Of a DNA stretch of 64,000 bases, positions 49,124-58,117 are shown in pieces. The first letter of the stretch is position 1; the number at the start of each line of letters is the position of its first letter. The stretch is taken from the NCBI GenBank assembly GCA_963798655.1, contig CAWCUH010000007.1:248001-312000 (forward strand), given 5' to 3'. The notes under the pieces are model-generated. The model searched no databases. It saw nothing but the letters and a program-made list of their open reading frames with translations, and was not told the DNA's origin. Origin of the DNA: CAVSMC01 sp963798655 (lineage in GTDB: Bacteria > Pseudomonadota > Gammaproteobacteria > Burkholderiales > Casimicrobiaceae). The translations under genes were made by a program, and so were the position numbers.

Positions 49124-51492
49124 GCGTCCGCCCGTTCGGCCGCTTCCGCCGCGCCCGCGCGGAGCCTGTCCTTGCGCCTGCGCGCGACGATCGCCTCGAG
49201 CACGCGGTCCGGCGACGCCGGCAGCTCGGCAAGGCGGATGCCGATCGCGTCGCAGATCGCGTTGGTGAGCGCCGGCGGGAAGCCGTGCAGCGCGCCTTCG
49301 CTCGCCTCCTTCGCGCCGAACGGGCCGAGCGGGTCGTTCGTCTCGACGAGCTTCACGTCGATCGGCGGCGACTCGACGATCGTCGGAATCCGGTAGTCGA
49401 GCATGTTCGGCCGCAGCGGCAGGCCCTCGTGATACTGCGTCTCCTCGGACAGCGCCTGACCCATGCCCATCCATACCGCGCCCTGCACTTGGCCCTCGAC
49501 CGCGAGCGGATTGATCGCGAAGCCGCAGTCGTGCGCGACCCAGACGCGCTCGACGGCGACCTCGCCGGTGTCCTCGTCGACCGACACCTCGACGACCTGG
49601 GCCGCGTACGAGAAGCCGGCGGTCGACCCGACGGCGGCGCCGCGGAACTTTCCGCCCTGCGTTTCCGGCGGCGTCGACCACACGCCCTTGAACGTGAGCG
49701 TCCCGCTCCCCACCAGCGCGGCCTCGACGACGTCGGCGAACGCGAGCCCGCGATCGGTGCCGGCGACGCGGCACTGCTCGCCGTCCCACTCGATGTCCTC
49801 GACCGCGACCTCGAGCCTGCGCGCGGCCGCGCTCACGAGCGCGCGCTTCATGTCCTCGGCGGCACGCAGCGCCGCGTTTCCGACCATGAACGACACGCGC
49901 GACGAGTACGACCCGTTGTCCTTCGGCGTGAGCGCGCTGTCGGTCGCGACCACGCGGATGCGCTCGATCGGCAGCGCGAGCACCTCGGCGACGATGATCG
50001 TGAGCAGCGTCGACGAGCCCTGCCCGATGTCGGCCGCGCCGGTTAGGATCGTGATGCCGCCGTCGAAATCGAGCTTCAGGTTCACCACCGCGTGCGGCTC
50101 GCCGCTCCAGTGCACCGGCTTCGCCGATCCCGACACGTAGTGCGAGCACGCGAGCCCGAGGCCGCGTCCGCGCGGCAGCTTGCCGCGGCGCTGCTTCCAT
50201 CCCGACGCCTGCTCGACCCAATCGAGGCACTGCGGAATGCCGTACGAATTGACCTGCAGCTCGTTCGGCGCGCGGAACGGGGGCGTGATCAGGTTCGCGC
50301 GACGCACGGCGAACGGATCGAGGCCGAGCTCGCCGGCGAGCAGGTCGAGCATCGACTCGAACGCGTGGCGCGCGTCGACCGCGCCGTGCCCGCGCATGGC
50401 ACCGCACGGTGGCGTGTTCGTGTAGACGCGGTAGCCGCGGTACTTCACCGCCGGCACGTCGTAGATCGCGTGCAGCAGCGCGCCCGCGTAGAGGATCGTG
50501 ACGAGTCCGTAGCCGCCGTACGCGCCGCCGCGCTGCACGATCTCGCAGTCGACGGCGGTGATCTCGCCCGACTTGCGCATGCCGATCTTCAAGCGGATGG
50601 CGGTCTCGGGCCGGCCGCGATGCGTGAGAAAGCCGTCCTCACGCGAAAGTTGCATCTTGACCGTGCCGCCGGCCGCGCGCGCGAGCGCCGCGGTGACGAT
50701 CTCGAAGTTGAGCGGCTCGACGCGGTGGCCGAAGCCGCCGCCGACGAACGGCTTCACCACGCGGATGCGGGAACTGTCGATGCCCAGACAGCGCGCGAGC
50801 GCGAGGTGCAGGTAATACGGGACCTGCGTCACCGAGTGCGTCGTCAGTCGCCCGCTCTCGGGCTCGTACTGCGCGACCGCCGCGTTCAGCTCGATCTGGC
50901 CGTGCGCGACCTCGGCGTAGTGGAACGTCTGCTCGCGCACGATGTCGGCCGCCGCGAAGCCGCTGTCGACGTCGCCGAACGTCTGGTCGACGTCGCGCTC
51001 GAGGTTGCCGGCCTTCTTCTCGTGCAGCAGCGTCGCGCCTTCGGCGCGCGCGTCGGCGGCGCTGAAGTACGCCGGCAGCGGCTCGATGTCGAGCTCGATC
51101 GCCGCGAGCGCGGCCTGCGCGGTCGCGTCGTCGATCGCCGCGACGGCGACCAGCGGCTCGCCTCGGTAGCGGACCTTGCCGCGCGCGAGCGGCCATTCGT
51201 TCTGCGCGATCGGAATGACGCCGTACGGCGCAGCGAAGTCCTCGCCGGTGACGATCGCGCGCACGCCCGGCATCGCGCGCGCCTTCGCGGCGTCGATCGC
51301 GCGGATCGTGCCGTGCGCGACCGGGCTTCGCAGGATGCGCGCGACCAGCGCCTCGCCGAACGGCAGGTCGTCGGTGTAGCGCGCGCGTCCGGTCACCTTC
51401 TCGATGCCGTCGATCAGCGGCGTACGCTGGCCGATCGCGTGGCTGCGCGCGTCGGCGTGCGCAGACGGGGCGGCGTCGACGGGCGCGCTCAT
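49120..51492 (-). CDS. hcrA: 4-Hydroxybenzoyl-CoA reductase alpha (molybdenum) subunit
   Basis: 790 residues, xanthine-oxidase-family large subunit. Key segments are GRARYTDDLPF, VVKPFVGGGFGHRVEPLNFE and YTNTPPCGAMRGHGAVD around the molybdopterin-cytosine-dinucleotide site, AADIGQGSSTLL, and the C-terminal GAKEASEG with the Glu near molybdenum. The HcrA enzyme removes the para-hydroxyl of 4-hydroxybenzoyl-CoA reductively to yield benzoyl-CoA. It overlaps hcrC upstream and hcrB downstream by four bases each. The start chosen is the ATG in the hcrC overlap. Confidence 0.93.
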   Translation of the reverse strand: MSAPVDAAPSAHADARSHAIGQRTPLIDGIEKVTGRARYTDDLPFGEALVARILRSPVAHGTIRAIDAAKARAMPGVRAIVTGEDFAAPYGVIPIAQNEWPLARGKVRYRGEPLVAVAAIDDATAQAALAAIELDIEPLPAYFSAADARAEGATLLHEKKAGNLERDVDQTFGDVDSGFAAADIVREQTFHYAEVAHGQIELNAAVAQYEPESGRLTTHSVTQVPYYLHLALARCLGIDSSRIRVVKPFVGGGFGHRVEPLNFEIVTAALARAAGGTVKMQLSREDGFLTHRGRPETAIRLKIGMRKSGEITAVDCEIVQRGGAYGGYGLVTILYAGALLHAIYDVPAVKYRGYRVYTNTPPCGAMRGHGAVDARHAFESMLDLLAGELGLDPFAVRRANLITPPFRAPNELQVNSYGIPQCLDWVEQASGWKQRRGKLPRGRGLGLACSHYVSGSAKPVHWSGEPHAVVNLKLDFDGGITILTGAADIGQGSSTLLTIIVAEVLALPIERIRVVATDSALTPKDNGSYSSRVSFMVGNAALRAAEDMKRALVSAAARRLEVAVEDIEWDGEQCRVAGTDRGLAFADVVEAALVGSGTLTFKGVWSTPPETQGGKFRGAAVGSTAGFSYAAQVVEVSVDEDTGEVAVERVWVAHDCGFAINPLAVEGQVQGAVWMGMGQALSEETQYHEGLPLRPNMLDYRIPTIVESPPIDVKLVETNDPLGPFGAKEASEGALHGFPPALTNAICDAIGIRLAELPASPDRVLEAIVARRRKDRLRAGAAEAAERADA

Positions 51493-51959
51493 CGTCGGCC
51501 TTGCGCGGCGTCCTGCACCGACTCGATGATCTTCACGTAGCCGGTGCAGCGGCAGAGATTGCCCGACAGCGCCTCGCGGATCTCGGCTTCGGACGGATCG
51601 GGGTTCGAGCGCAGCAGCGCCTCGGCGGCCATGATCATTCCGGGCGTGCAGAAGCCGCACTGCGTGCCGAGCTTCTCGTGGAACGCCTGCTGCAGCCGGC
51701 TCATGCGGCCGTCGGCGGCGAGCCCCTCGATCGTCTCGACACGGCGGCCCTCGCAGGTCGCCGCGAGCGTGATGCACGCGAGCCGCGGCTCGCCGTCGAC
51801 GAGCACCGTGCACGCGCCGCACTCCCCGCCGTCGCAACCTTGCTTCGTGCCGGTGAGACCGACGGTCTCGCGCAGGTAGTCGACGAGCAGCGTCGACGGC
51901 GCCACCGCGTCCTCGCGCGCGCGGCCGTTCACGGTGGTCGACAGGATCCGCTTCGCCAT
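51489..51959 (-). CDS. hcrC: 4-Hydroxybenzoyl-CoA reductase gamma ([2Fe-2S]) subunit
   Basis: 156 residues. CDGGECGACTV with a following LAC gives the plant-type [2Fe-2S] site. CGFCTPGM and CRCTGY give the second, buried cluster. This is the standard small subunit of molybdenum hydroxylases and fits the HcrC position before hcrA. Five bases separate it from the phenylacetate-CoA ligase gene, so the hcr and pad genes are probably one transcript. Confidence 0.92.
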   Translation of the reverse strand: MAKRILSTTVNGRAREDAVAPSTLLVDYLRETVGLTGTKQGCDGGECGACTVLVDGEPRLACITLAATCEGRRVETIEGLAADGRMSRLQQAFHEKLGTQCGFCTPGMIMAAEALLRSNPDPSEAEIREALSGNLCRCTGYVKIIESVQDAAQGRR

Positions 51960-51964
51960 CCGCG

Positions 51965-53305
51965 CTAGCCTTTCGGTCGCAGGTCGCGCACGCGCACCGC
52001 CTTGCCGGTCGAGCGCTCGATCGATCCCGGCGGCTTCACGACGACGTCGGTCGTGATGCCGATCTGCGACTTGATGTGGTGCGCGATGTAGCGCGCGGTT
52101 TCGTCGTAGCGGTCGTGCGGAAGCAGCCGCTCGGCCTCGATGTCGATCTCCACATGATCGAGCGTGCCCTTGCGCTCGATGACGATCTGGTAATGCGGCG
52201 ACAGTCCATCCTGGCCGACGAGCACCGCCTCGACCTGCGACGGATAGACGTTCACGCCGCGGATGATCAGCATGTCGTCGTTGCGCCCGGTGATGCGCAG
52301 GATCCGCGCGTGCGTGCGGCCGCAGGCGCACGGCTCGCGGGTGATCCGCGTGATGTCGCGCGTGCGATAGCGCAGCATCGGCAGCGCCTGCTTCGTGAGC
52401 GTCGTGATGACGAGCTCGCCGGCGGCGCCTTCGGCGACCGGCTGGCTGCTTTCGGGATCGATCACCTCGAACAGGAAGTGATCTTCCCAGCCGTGCAGGC
52501 CGGCCTGCGCTTCGCATTCGCAAGCGACACCGGGGCCGAGGATCTCCGACAGGCCGTAGATGTCGACTGCGCGGATGCCGAGCCGCGACTCGATCTCGCG
52601 GCGCATCGCGTCGCTCCACGGCTCGGCGCCGAAGAGCCCGACCTCGAGCCTGCTCGTGCGAAGGTCGACGCCCTGATGCTCGGCGACCTCGGCGATCGCG
52701 AGCGCGTAGGACGGCGTCGAGCACAGCACGCGAGCGCCGAAATCCATGATCAGCGTCACCTGCCGCTCGGTCGAGCCGCCCGACATCGGAACGACGACGG
52801 CACCCAGGCGTTCGGCGCCGTAGTGCGCGCCGAGACCGCCGGTGAAAAGCCCGTAGCCGTATGCGTTGTGCACGATGTCGCCGGGCCGCGCGCCCGCGCA
52901 GGCGAACGAGCGCGCCATCAGGCCGGCCCATGTGTCGATGTCGTGCATCGTGTAGCCGACGACCGTCGGCTTGCCGGTCGTGCCGGACGACGCGTGCAAC
53001 CGAGCGAGCCCGCCGACCGGGCACGCGAACATGCCGAACGGGTAGTGGTCGCGCAGGTCCGTCTTCATGGTGAACGGCAGCGCGCTCACGTCGGCGAGCG
53101 AGCGCAGGTCTTCGGCGGCAACGCCGTTTGCGATCAGCCGCGCGCGGTGCATCGGCACGCGCTCGTACGCATGACGCACGGTCGCACGCAGGCGCTCGAG
53201 CTGAAGCGCATCGAGCCGCTCCCGCGGCAGCGTCTCGGCGGGGCCGTCGAAGAACAGCGCTGCGCGTTGCGCGACGCCGGCTTGCGCCATCGTCATTGCG
53301 CCCAT
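51965..53305 (-). CDS. padJ: Phenylacetate-CoA ligase (anaerobic pad type)
   Basis: 446 residues, the PaaK/PadJ class of short adenylate-forming enzymes. The P-loop is HASSGTTGKPTVVGYT near residue 105; others are YGYGLFTGG, YGLSEILGPG and RTRDITRI, and the C-terminal domain has RGVNVYPSQVE. It converts phenylacetate, CoA and ATP to phenylacetyl-CoA. Beside padBCD it should act in anaerobic phenylacetate use. A six-codon out-of-frame start (ATG at 53310) sits within the GGAGGAG/ATG region, but the in-frame ATG at 53305 still has acceptable spacing. Confidence 0.9.
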   Translation of the reverse strand: MGAMTMAQAGVAQRAALFFDGPAETLPRERLDALQLERLRATVRHAYERVPMHRARLIANGVAAEDLRSLADVSALPFTMKTDLRDHYPFGMFACPVGGLARLHASSGTTGKPTVVGYTMHDIDTWAGLMARSFACAGARPGDIVHNAYGYGLFTGGLGAHYGAERLGAVVVPMSGGSTERQVTLIMDFGARVLCSTPSYALAIAEVAEHQGVDLRTSRLEVGLFGAEPWSDAMRREIESRLGIRAVDIYGLSEILGPGVACECEAQAGLHGWEDHFLFEVIDPESSQPVAEGAAGELVITTLTKQALPMLRYRTRDITRITREPCACGRTHARILRITGRNDDMLIIRGVNVYPSQVEAVLVGQDGLSPHYQIVIERKGTLDHVEIDIEAERLLPHDRYDETARYIAHHIKSQIGITTDVVVKPPGSIERSTGKAVRVRDLRPKG

Positions 53306-53326
53306 CGCATCTCCTCCTTCGCGCGG

Positions 53327-54190
53327 CTAGCGCTGGACGCCGCGCACGGGCAGGTGCACGAGCGCGAAGCCCTGATTGAATGCGGCGCGGGTTATCAGCG
53401 TGTATTTGAGATGGCTGCCGGACAGCACCGCGAGCACGCCCGCGGTCGCGATCAGCAGCGGCGTCGCATCGCTCGGCGATGCGGCGACGAGCGCGACGAT
53501 TGCGAGCGGCGCGAGCGTGCCGCCGTATTGCAGCCACGCGCCGGTGCGGCGCAGCGCCGAGCTCGCGCCGGGCGCAAGGCGGCCACCGAGCCGCCGCCGA
53601 TACGCGAGCCAGACGAGCAGCCGCAGCGCGACGAGCGCCACGAATCCGGCGAGCGGCCAAAGCGGCGGCGATTGCGCGAGCGCCGACACGGCGACGTAGA
53701 TGCCGCCGCCTTCGGTCAACGCCGTCGCGACGACGAGCGGGACGATCATCGGCTCGCGCCAGGCGGGAATGCCGCGGGCGGCGCGCAGGATGTTCGCCTG
53801 GCAATACATGAATGCGAGCGCGAGCACGGCGGCGATCCATGCAGCGCCGGATGCGAGCAGCACGGCGATCGCGCCGGCGATCATCAGCAGCGCCGCCGCG
53901 ATCGCTTCGCGCGACATCCACGACGCGCGCGGATTGACGAGCACGTTCAGCGCCCGCAACGGTCGTCCGAGCTCCAGCGAAACGCACAGGAGGCCGAGCG
54001 CGACGAGAACGAGGCCCGCGACGAGCAGCGCGGCGCGCGCAGGACCGGCGGTGCCCGCCGCGACGGTGAACGCGATCAAGCCGCTGCCGGCGCCGCCGAA
54101 GACGAAATTGCCGGCGGCGCGCGCGTCCCAGCTCGTCTGGTGCCACGGCTGCACGCCGTACGGAATCGAGCCGGTCTTCGCGTCGATCAT
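53327..54190 (-). CDS. padD: Phenylacetyl-CoA:acceptor oxidoreductase membrane anchor
   Basis: 287 residues with eight hydrophobic helices, DmsC/NrfD-like. LCVSLELGRPLRALNVLVNPRASWMSRE near residue 70 and QANILRAARGIPAWREP are matched regions in DmsC-type quinone-binding anchors. It anchors PadB and PadC to the inner membrane and passes electrons to the quinone pool. The start overlaps the padC stop. The order padB-padC-padD is the one known from Thauera/Azoarcus. Confidence 0.85.
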   Translation of the reverse strand: MIDAKTGSIPYGVQPWHQTSWDARAAGNFVFGGAGSGLIAFTVAAGTAGPARAALLVAGLVLVALGLLCVSLELGRPLRALNVLVNPRASWMSREAIAAALLMIAGAIAVLLASGAAWIAAVLALAFMYCQANILRAARGIPAWREPMIVPLVVATALTEGGGIYVAVSALAQSPPLWPLAGFVALVALRLLVWLAYRRRLGGRLAPGASSALRRTGAWLQYGGTLAPLAIVALVAASPSDATPLLIATAGVLAVLSGSHLKYTLITRAAFNQGFALVHLPVRGVQR

Positions 54191-54843
54191 CGGGCGCCTC
54201 CGTTGCGATCCCACAGGTAGTAGAAGCCGGGTCCGGTGCCGAGCTCCTCGTGCATCCTGAAGTGCCGGCTTTCCGCGAGCAGCCGCGACACGTTGCTCTG
54301 CGGATCGTCGAGGTCGCCGAACGCCATCGTCTGCGTGATGCACGCGTTGACACACGCCGGCGTCGCCTCCGGGTCGACGCCGGGCGTGAGGCCGTTGGCT
54401 ACGCCAGCGTCGATGCGATCGACGCAGAACGTGCACTTCGTCGCCACCGCGATCGAGCGCTCGTCGAAGCGCGCGCGCTCGTTGTCCATCGCGTCGCCGT
54501 ACGCGAAGCGCGCGCGCGCCGTCTTGTAACGCGCCTGGTACGGGCATGCGACCGCGCAGTACGCGCAACCGATGCACAGGTCGTAATCGATCGTGACGAT
54601 GCCGTCGGCACGCTTCTTCGTCGCCGTCGTCGGGCAGACGCTCGCGCACGGAGGATCGTCGCAATGCTGGCATCCGACCGGCAGGAACGCGCGCTGCACG
54701 TCCGGGTACTCGCCGACCTCGACGTCGATGACGCGCCGCCACTGCACGCCGGGCGGCGTCGCGTTCGCATGCCGGCACGACGCCGTGCACGTCTGGCAGC
54801 CGATGCAGCGGCGCAGGTCCGCGACCATCGCCCAACGCGTCAT
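54187..54843 (-). CDS. padC: Phenylacetyl-CoA:acceptor oxidoreductase Fe-S subunit
   Basis: 218 residues with four 4Fe-4S motifs of the DmsB/PhsB group: CIGCQTCTASC, CQHCDDPPCASVCP, CIGCAYCAVACP and a spread CTFC...CVNAC set. It transfers electrons from the molybdenum subunit to the anchor. Starts and stops overlap both neighbours by four bases, a strong sign of subunits made together. No Tat signal is seen on it. Confidence 0.92.
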   Translation of the reverse strand: MTRWAMVADLRRCIGCQTCTASCRHANATPPGVQWRRVIDVEVGEYPDVQRAFLPVGCQHCDDPPCASVCPTTATKKRADGIVTIDYDLCIGCAYCAVACPYQARYKTARARFAYGDAMDNERARFDERSIAVATKCTFCVDRIDAGVANGLTPGVDPEATPACVNACITQTMAFGDLDDPQSNVSRLLAESRHFRMHEELGTGPGFYYLWDRNGGAR

Positions 54844-57572
54844 GGCGCGCGCTCCACGCGAACGCGCACGATGTCGGCCGACGATCCGGTTGCATCGGTC
54901 AGGTCGAGCGACATCGACACGAGCGAGTTGATGCTCGGCACGCCGAAGTCCTTCGTGAACGGCGTCGCCCAGTGGTCGAACTGTCCGAGCAGCAGCAGCG
55001 TGTCGGGTCGGATGCCCTGGCGCAGCACGGCGCGGCCGCGAACGCTTCGCTGCGGCGTGGCGATCGTCACGACGTCACCGTCGCCGATGCCGAGCTTCGC
55101 CGCGGCACTCGTGTTGATGATGACGCCGCGGTGGCCGGAGACGTTGTCGGCGACTTCCTTGATCAGCTGCATACCGACGTTCGCGCCCCACGAATACTGC
55201 ATGCTGCGCGCGGTCAGCAGCCAGAACGGATAGTTGTGCGGCGTCCCGCCCGCCTTCGCGAGCGCCGCATCCCACGGCACGCTGAAATCCTTGCACGGCG
55301 GTAACGCCTGATACTCGGCGAGCTGCTTGTCCCACCAGTGCATGTCGTGCTCGTGCAGCCGGCGGCCGAGCTCGGCGCCGATGCGCGCGAGGCGCTCCTG
55401 ATACGGCAGCTCGAAGCGCAAGCGCTGCTTCACCATCGTCGGGTACAGGTACCAGCCGACCTGCGCAAACGGCCTGGTCTCGATGCCGTTCGCTTTCCAC
55501 CATTCGAGGTCGTGCACTTCGCCGCCGTCGGACAGCTCCGCGCTCGCCGCGCGCACGACGGCGTCCCAGATCTTTTCGGGTGGATGCAGCTCGCCGACGG
55601 GCAGCGTGAAGTCCCACGTCGGGCCCTTCAACGGCACGCCGGCGGCGCCGCGGTTGATCGCGGCGTTGTACTTGTCGAGCAGCCCCGTGCGCTGCGCGAG
55701 ATCGGTCGCGATCGCCGTGAAGTCGCGCGTCTCGCCGCGCGGCGCAACCGCCGGCTGGCGCAGCGCGAACCCCTGCGCCTTCCAGAACTGCTCGACGAAT
55801 TTCGAACCGCCGATGCGAATCAGCTGCAGGCTTTCGAGATCGGTCGCCTCGGGCAGCAGCACGTCGGCGAAGTGATTCGTCTCGTCGAGCGTGTAGGCGA
55901 ACGCGACGACGTACGGAAAGCGCGTCATCTTGTCGGCGATGCCGCCGGTGTCCCAGAAGGAGATCGCCGGATTGGTCCGGTAGACGAACCAGATGTCGGG
56001 CGGCGTGACGCGCGGCAGGCCCTTCGGCGTCTCGTCCATGAACATCCACGAGAAGTGGGACGGGCCCAGCGCCTGGCTCCACGGGCCGTTCCCCGCGAGC
56101 GGCACCATCGTTCGATACGCGTTGCGGATGTTCGGCTTCGGCGTCCACGTCGCGCGATCGGTCGGATTGAGCGGATACGCCATGAAGCCATCCGGCCCGG
56201 GTTGAACGCTGTCGACGCGCGCGGTGACCTGGCGATTCAACCGCACCGTCGTGCCCAGCGTGCCGCCGGGCACTTCGAGCCCGCCGACGAGCGCCGCGAG
56301 CATCGTTCGCGCCCACACGCACTCGTAGCCGCCCCAGCCGTTGTTCACCGTCTTGCCGAGGCTCACGGCGACCGGCCGGTACGGCAGCGTCACGCCGTCG
56401 ATGTCGATCGTCTCGCCGACTTTCGCGTGTTCGACGAACTCGTGCGCGATCGTTCGCATCGTCGCCGCCGCCACGTCGCAGATCGTCGCCGCCCACTCCG
56501 GCGAATAGGTCGCCATGTGCGTGACCATCCGCGAGAATGCGGTCTCGCCGTCGAGTCTTCCTTGCGCGAGGATCTCGTCGTCAGGTCCGATCTCGACCGC
56601 GTCGGCGGCGTAGCGTCCTTCGAGCGCTTCGCGCCCTTCGGCAACATCGAACGGCACGGCACGCTGCGCGTCGCGATCCCACACCAGGGGCTTGCGTGTC
56701 GCGGGATCGCGCAGGTAGTAGCCATGCGGGCCGACGAGATACGGCGATGCGGTGCGCCGCGCGAGGAAATCGACGTCGAGACGCGCGCGAGGCACCTCGT
56801 GCAGCATCACGTGGATCAGCGCAAACAGGAACGCGGCGTCGGTCTTGGGCTTGATCGGCACCCATTGCGCGGACGCGGCGCCGGTCACCGACAGATGCGG
56901 CTCGACCTGCACGCGCTTCATGCCGCGCACACGCGCGGCAGCGTGGCGCCAGACGCCGACGACGCCGCCGGACGCTTCCACATTCGCGCCGCATGAAATC
57001 AGATAATCGCAAAGCGGCGTGTCGGGCGACACGGTGAACGCGCGATGCCAGAATTCGCCGTACAGATGCTCGGAGTGATAGCACTTGACGCCTTGCCCGG
57101 ATCCGATCCCCATGTCGATCGCGCCGCCCCAGGCGGCGAGAAATGCCGGGAACGTTCCCATGTACGACTGTGGCGTGCCGCCGCCGCCGAACGTCGCCGC
57201 GACGCGCGGGTAACCCGACTCGTCGGTCATGCCCTTGGCGCGTATCTCAGCGAGCTTGCCGGCGACGAGATCGAGCGCCTCGTCCCAGCCGATCGGCACG
57301 AACTTCGGATCCTCGTCGCGGCCCTTGCGCGGATTCGTGCGCTTCATCGGCGTCAGCACGCGATTGGGGTTGTACGTCTTCTGCACGAGCCCGTACGCGC
57401 GCACGCAAACCTTGCCGCCGCCGGGATGAACGTCGGCCGCGCAGAAGTTCGGCTCCACTTCGGTGGCGACGCCGTCGACGACCTTGACCGTCAGCAGGTC
57501 CGGACCCGCCACGCACTGGTAGCAGTACGTAGGAACACGCTTCATCGCGGCGCCGTCGGGCATCGCGATCAC
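54840..57572 (-). CDS. padB: Phenylacetyl-CoA:acceptor oxidoreductase molybdopterin subunit
   Basis: 910 residues, DMSO-reductase-superfamily. An N-terminal [4Fe-4S] set is YCYQC-x23-C with a late GKVCVRAYG. FGGGGTPQSYMGTFPAFLAAWGG, FVYRTNPAISFWDTGG and LLPEATDLE are family segments, and the end is the molybdopterin-binding beta barrel (NTSAAAKLGIGDGDVVTI). It oxidises phenylacetyl-CoA to phenylglyoxylate, releasing CoA. A GTG at 57572 overlaps the thioesterase stop; ATGs at 57563 and 57545 are alternatives. No Tat signal is present, consistent with a cytoplasm-facing enzyme. Confidence 0.9.
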   Translation of the reverse strand: MIAMPDGAAMKRVPTYCYQCVAGPDLLTVKVVDGVATEVEPNFCAADVHPGGGKVCVRAYGLVQKTYNPNRVLTPMKRTNPRKGRDEDPKFVPIGWDEALDLVAGKLAEIRAKGMTDESGYPRVAATFGGGGTPQSYMGTFPAFLAAWGGAIDMGIGSGQGVKCYHSEHLYGEFWHRAFTVSPDTPLCDYLISCGANVEASGGVVGVWRHAAARVRGMKRVQVEPHLSVTGAASAQWVPIKPKTDAAFLFALIHVMLHEVPRARLDVDFLARRTASPYLVGPHGYYLRDPATRKPLVWDRDAQRAVPFDVAEGREALEGRYAADAVEIGPDDEILAQGRLDGETAFSRMVTHMATYSPEWAATICDVAAATMRTIAHEFVEHAKVGETIDIDGVTLPYRPVAVSLGKTVNNGWGGYECVWARTMLAALVGGLEVPGGTLGTTVRLNRQVTARVDSVQPGPDGFMAYPLNPTDRATWTPKPNIRNAYRTMVPLAGNGPWSQALGPSHFSWMFMDETPKGLPRVTPPDIWFVYRTNPAISFWDTGGIADKMTRFPYVVAFAYTLDETNHFADVLLPEATDLESLQLIRIGGSKFVEQFWKAQGFALRQPAVAPRGETRDFTAIATDLAQRTGLLDKYNAAINRGAAGVPLKGPTWDFTLPVGELHPPEKIWDAVVRAASAELSDGGEVHDLEWWKANGIETRPFAQVGWYLYPTMVKQRLRFELPYQERLARIGAELGRRLHEHDMHWWDKQLAEYQALPPCKDFSVPWDAALAKAGGTPHNYPFWLLTARSMQYSWGANVGMQLIKEVADNVSGHRGVIINTSAAAKLGIGDGDVVTIATPQRSVRGRAVLRQGIRPDTLLLLGQFDHWATPFTKDFGVPSINSLVSMSLDLTDATGSSADIVRVRVERAP

Positions 57573-57976
57573 GCCTTGTTCGCCTTGGCCGCCTTCGCGG
57601 CAAGCCGCTGCCCGGTCTTCGCGATGTCGACGACGAAGCGGTTGTGACGGCCGCGGCCGATCGGCTCGACGTCGTCTCTCGCCTCGAACTCGAGCGTCAC
57701 CGCGCGACCGTTGACCTCGGCGACGCGCACGGTGATCTCGACGATCATGCCCATCAGCGTGGCTGCGAGGTGGTCGAGCTCAACGCGCGTGCCGACGCTG
57801 TCCTCGCCGGGGTCCAGATGCGCGAGCAGCAGCTCGCGCGAGGTCATCTCGATATCGCGCACGAGCATCGGCGTCGCGTAGATGCGCGCGGCCTCGCCCA
57901 TGAAGTCGATCGTGCGCGAACGATCGATCTCGATGCGCCGCGTCGCTTGCAAGCCGGGGACGAGCGAAGCTTTCAT
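57569..57976 (-). CDS. Hotdog-fold thioesterase, fluoroacetyl-CoA thioesterase (FlK)-like
   Basis: 135 residues. The pattern TPMLVRDIEMTSRELLLAHLDPGEDSVG with HLAATLMGMIVEITV and FEARDDVEPIGRGRH is the FlK-type hotdog. Thr in ATP, Glu in the LDPGED/SRELL region and His in LDHLAAT are candidate catalytic residues. AGGAGGA lies 6 bases before the ATG. As first gene of the pad operon it may hydrolyse stalled phenylacetyl-CoA or related thioesters to free CoA, but the substrate is inferred only from position. Confidence 0.78.
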   Translation of the reverse strand: MKASLVPGLQATRRIEIDRSRTIDFMGEAARIYATPMLVRDIEMTSRELLLAHLDPGEDSVGTRVELDHLAATLMGMIVEITVRVAEVNGRAVTLEFEARDDVEPIGRGRHNRFVVDIAKTGQRLAAKAAKANKA

Positions 57977-58103
57977 TGCTTCCTCCTGACGGCCCCGGAT
58001 CGTTCGGCGGGGTCCTTGGCGAACCGAGCGGCGCCCGGCGACGGCGCCGTTTGACCCGTGCGCCGATTAGAGGCTATTCTGGTAATGCAATGCGCTTTTC
58101 AAC

Positions 58104-58117
58104 TTGACGTGGATCAA
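58104..58117. promoter_or_regulatory. FNR/Anr-type box at the head of the pad-hcr operon
   Basis: TTGACGTGGATCAA matches the FNR consensus at nine of ten bases and differs from the kor-bcr box by one base over 16. Leftward, CAGAAT (58082 to 58077) is a possible -10, placing the box about 41 bases before the start, the class II position. Rightward it abuts the GNAT start codon and could not act as an activator there. Confidence 0.7.

Noticed and set aside
48090..49232. Extension of the ferritin-ligase gene upstream to about 1096 codons
   Set aside because: The extra part overlaps hcrB in another frame and is Arg-rich; the ATG at 48089 has a strong ribosome site and starts a normal Cys-rich domain.
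53295..53310. Six-codon upstream leader peptide before padJ
   Set aside because: The ATG at 53310 is directly after the Shine-Dalgarno bases, too close for normal initiation, and the peptide has no attenuator features.
54840..57572. Assignment of padB as a DMSO or thiosulfate reductase
   Set aside because: Lacks a Tat signal and lies with padC, padD, a phenylacetate-CoA ligase and hcr genes, which fits phenylacetyl-CoA oxidation.
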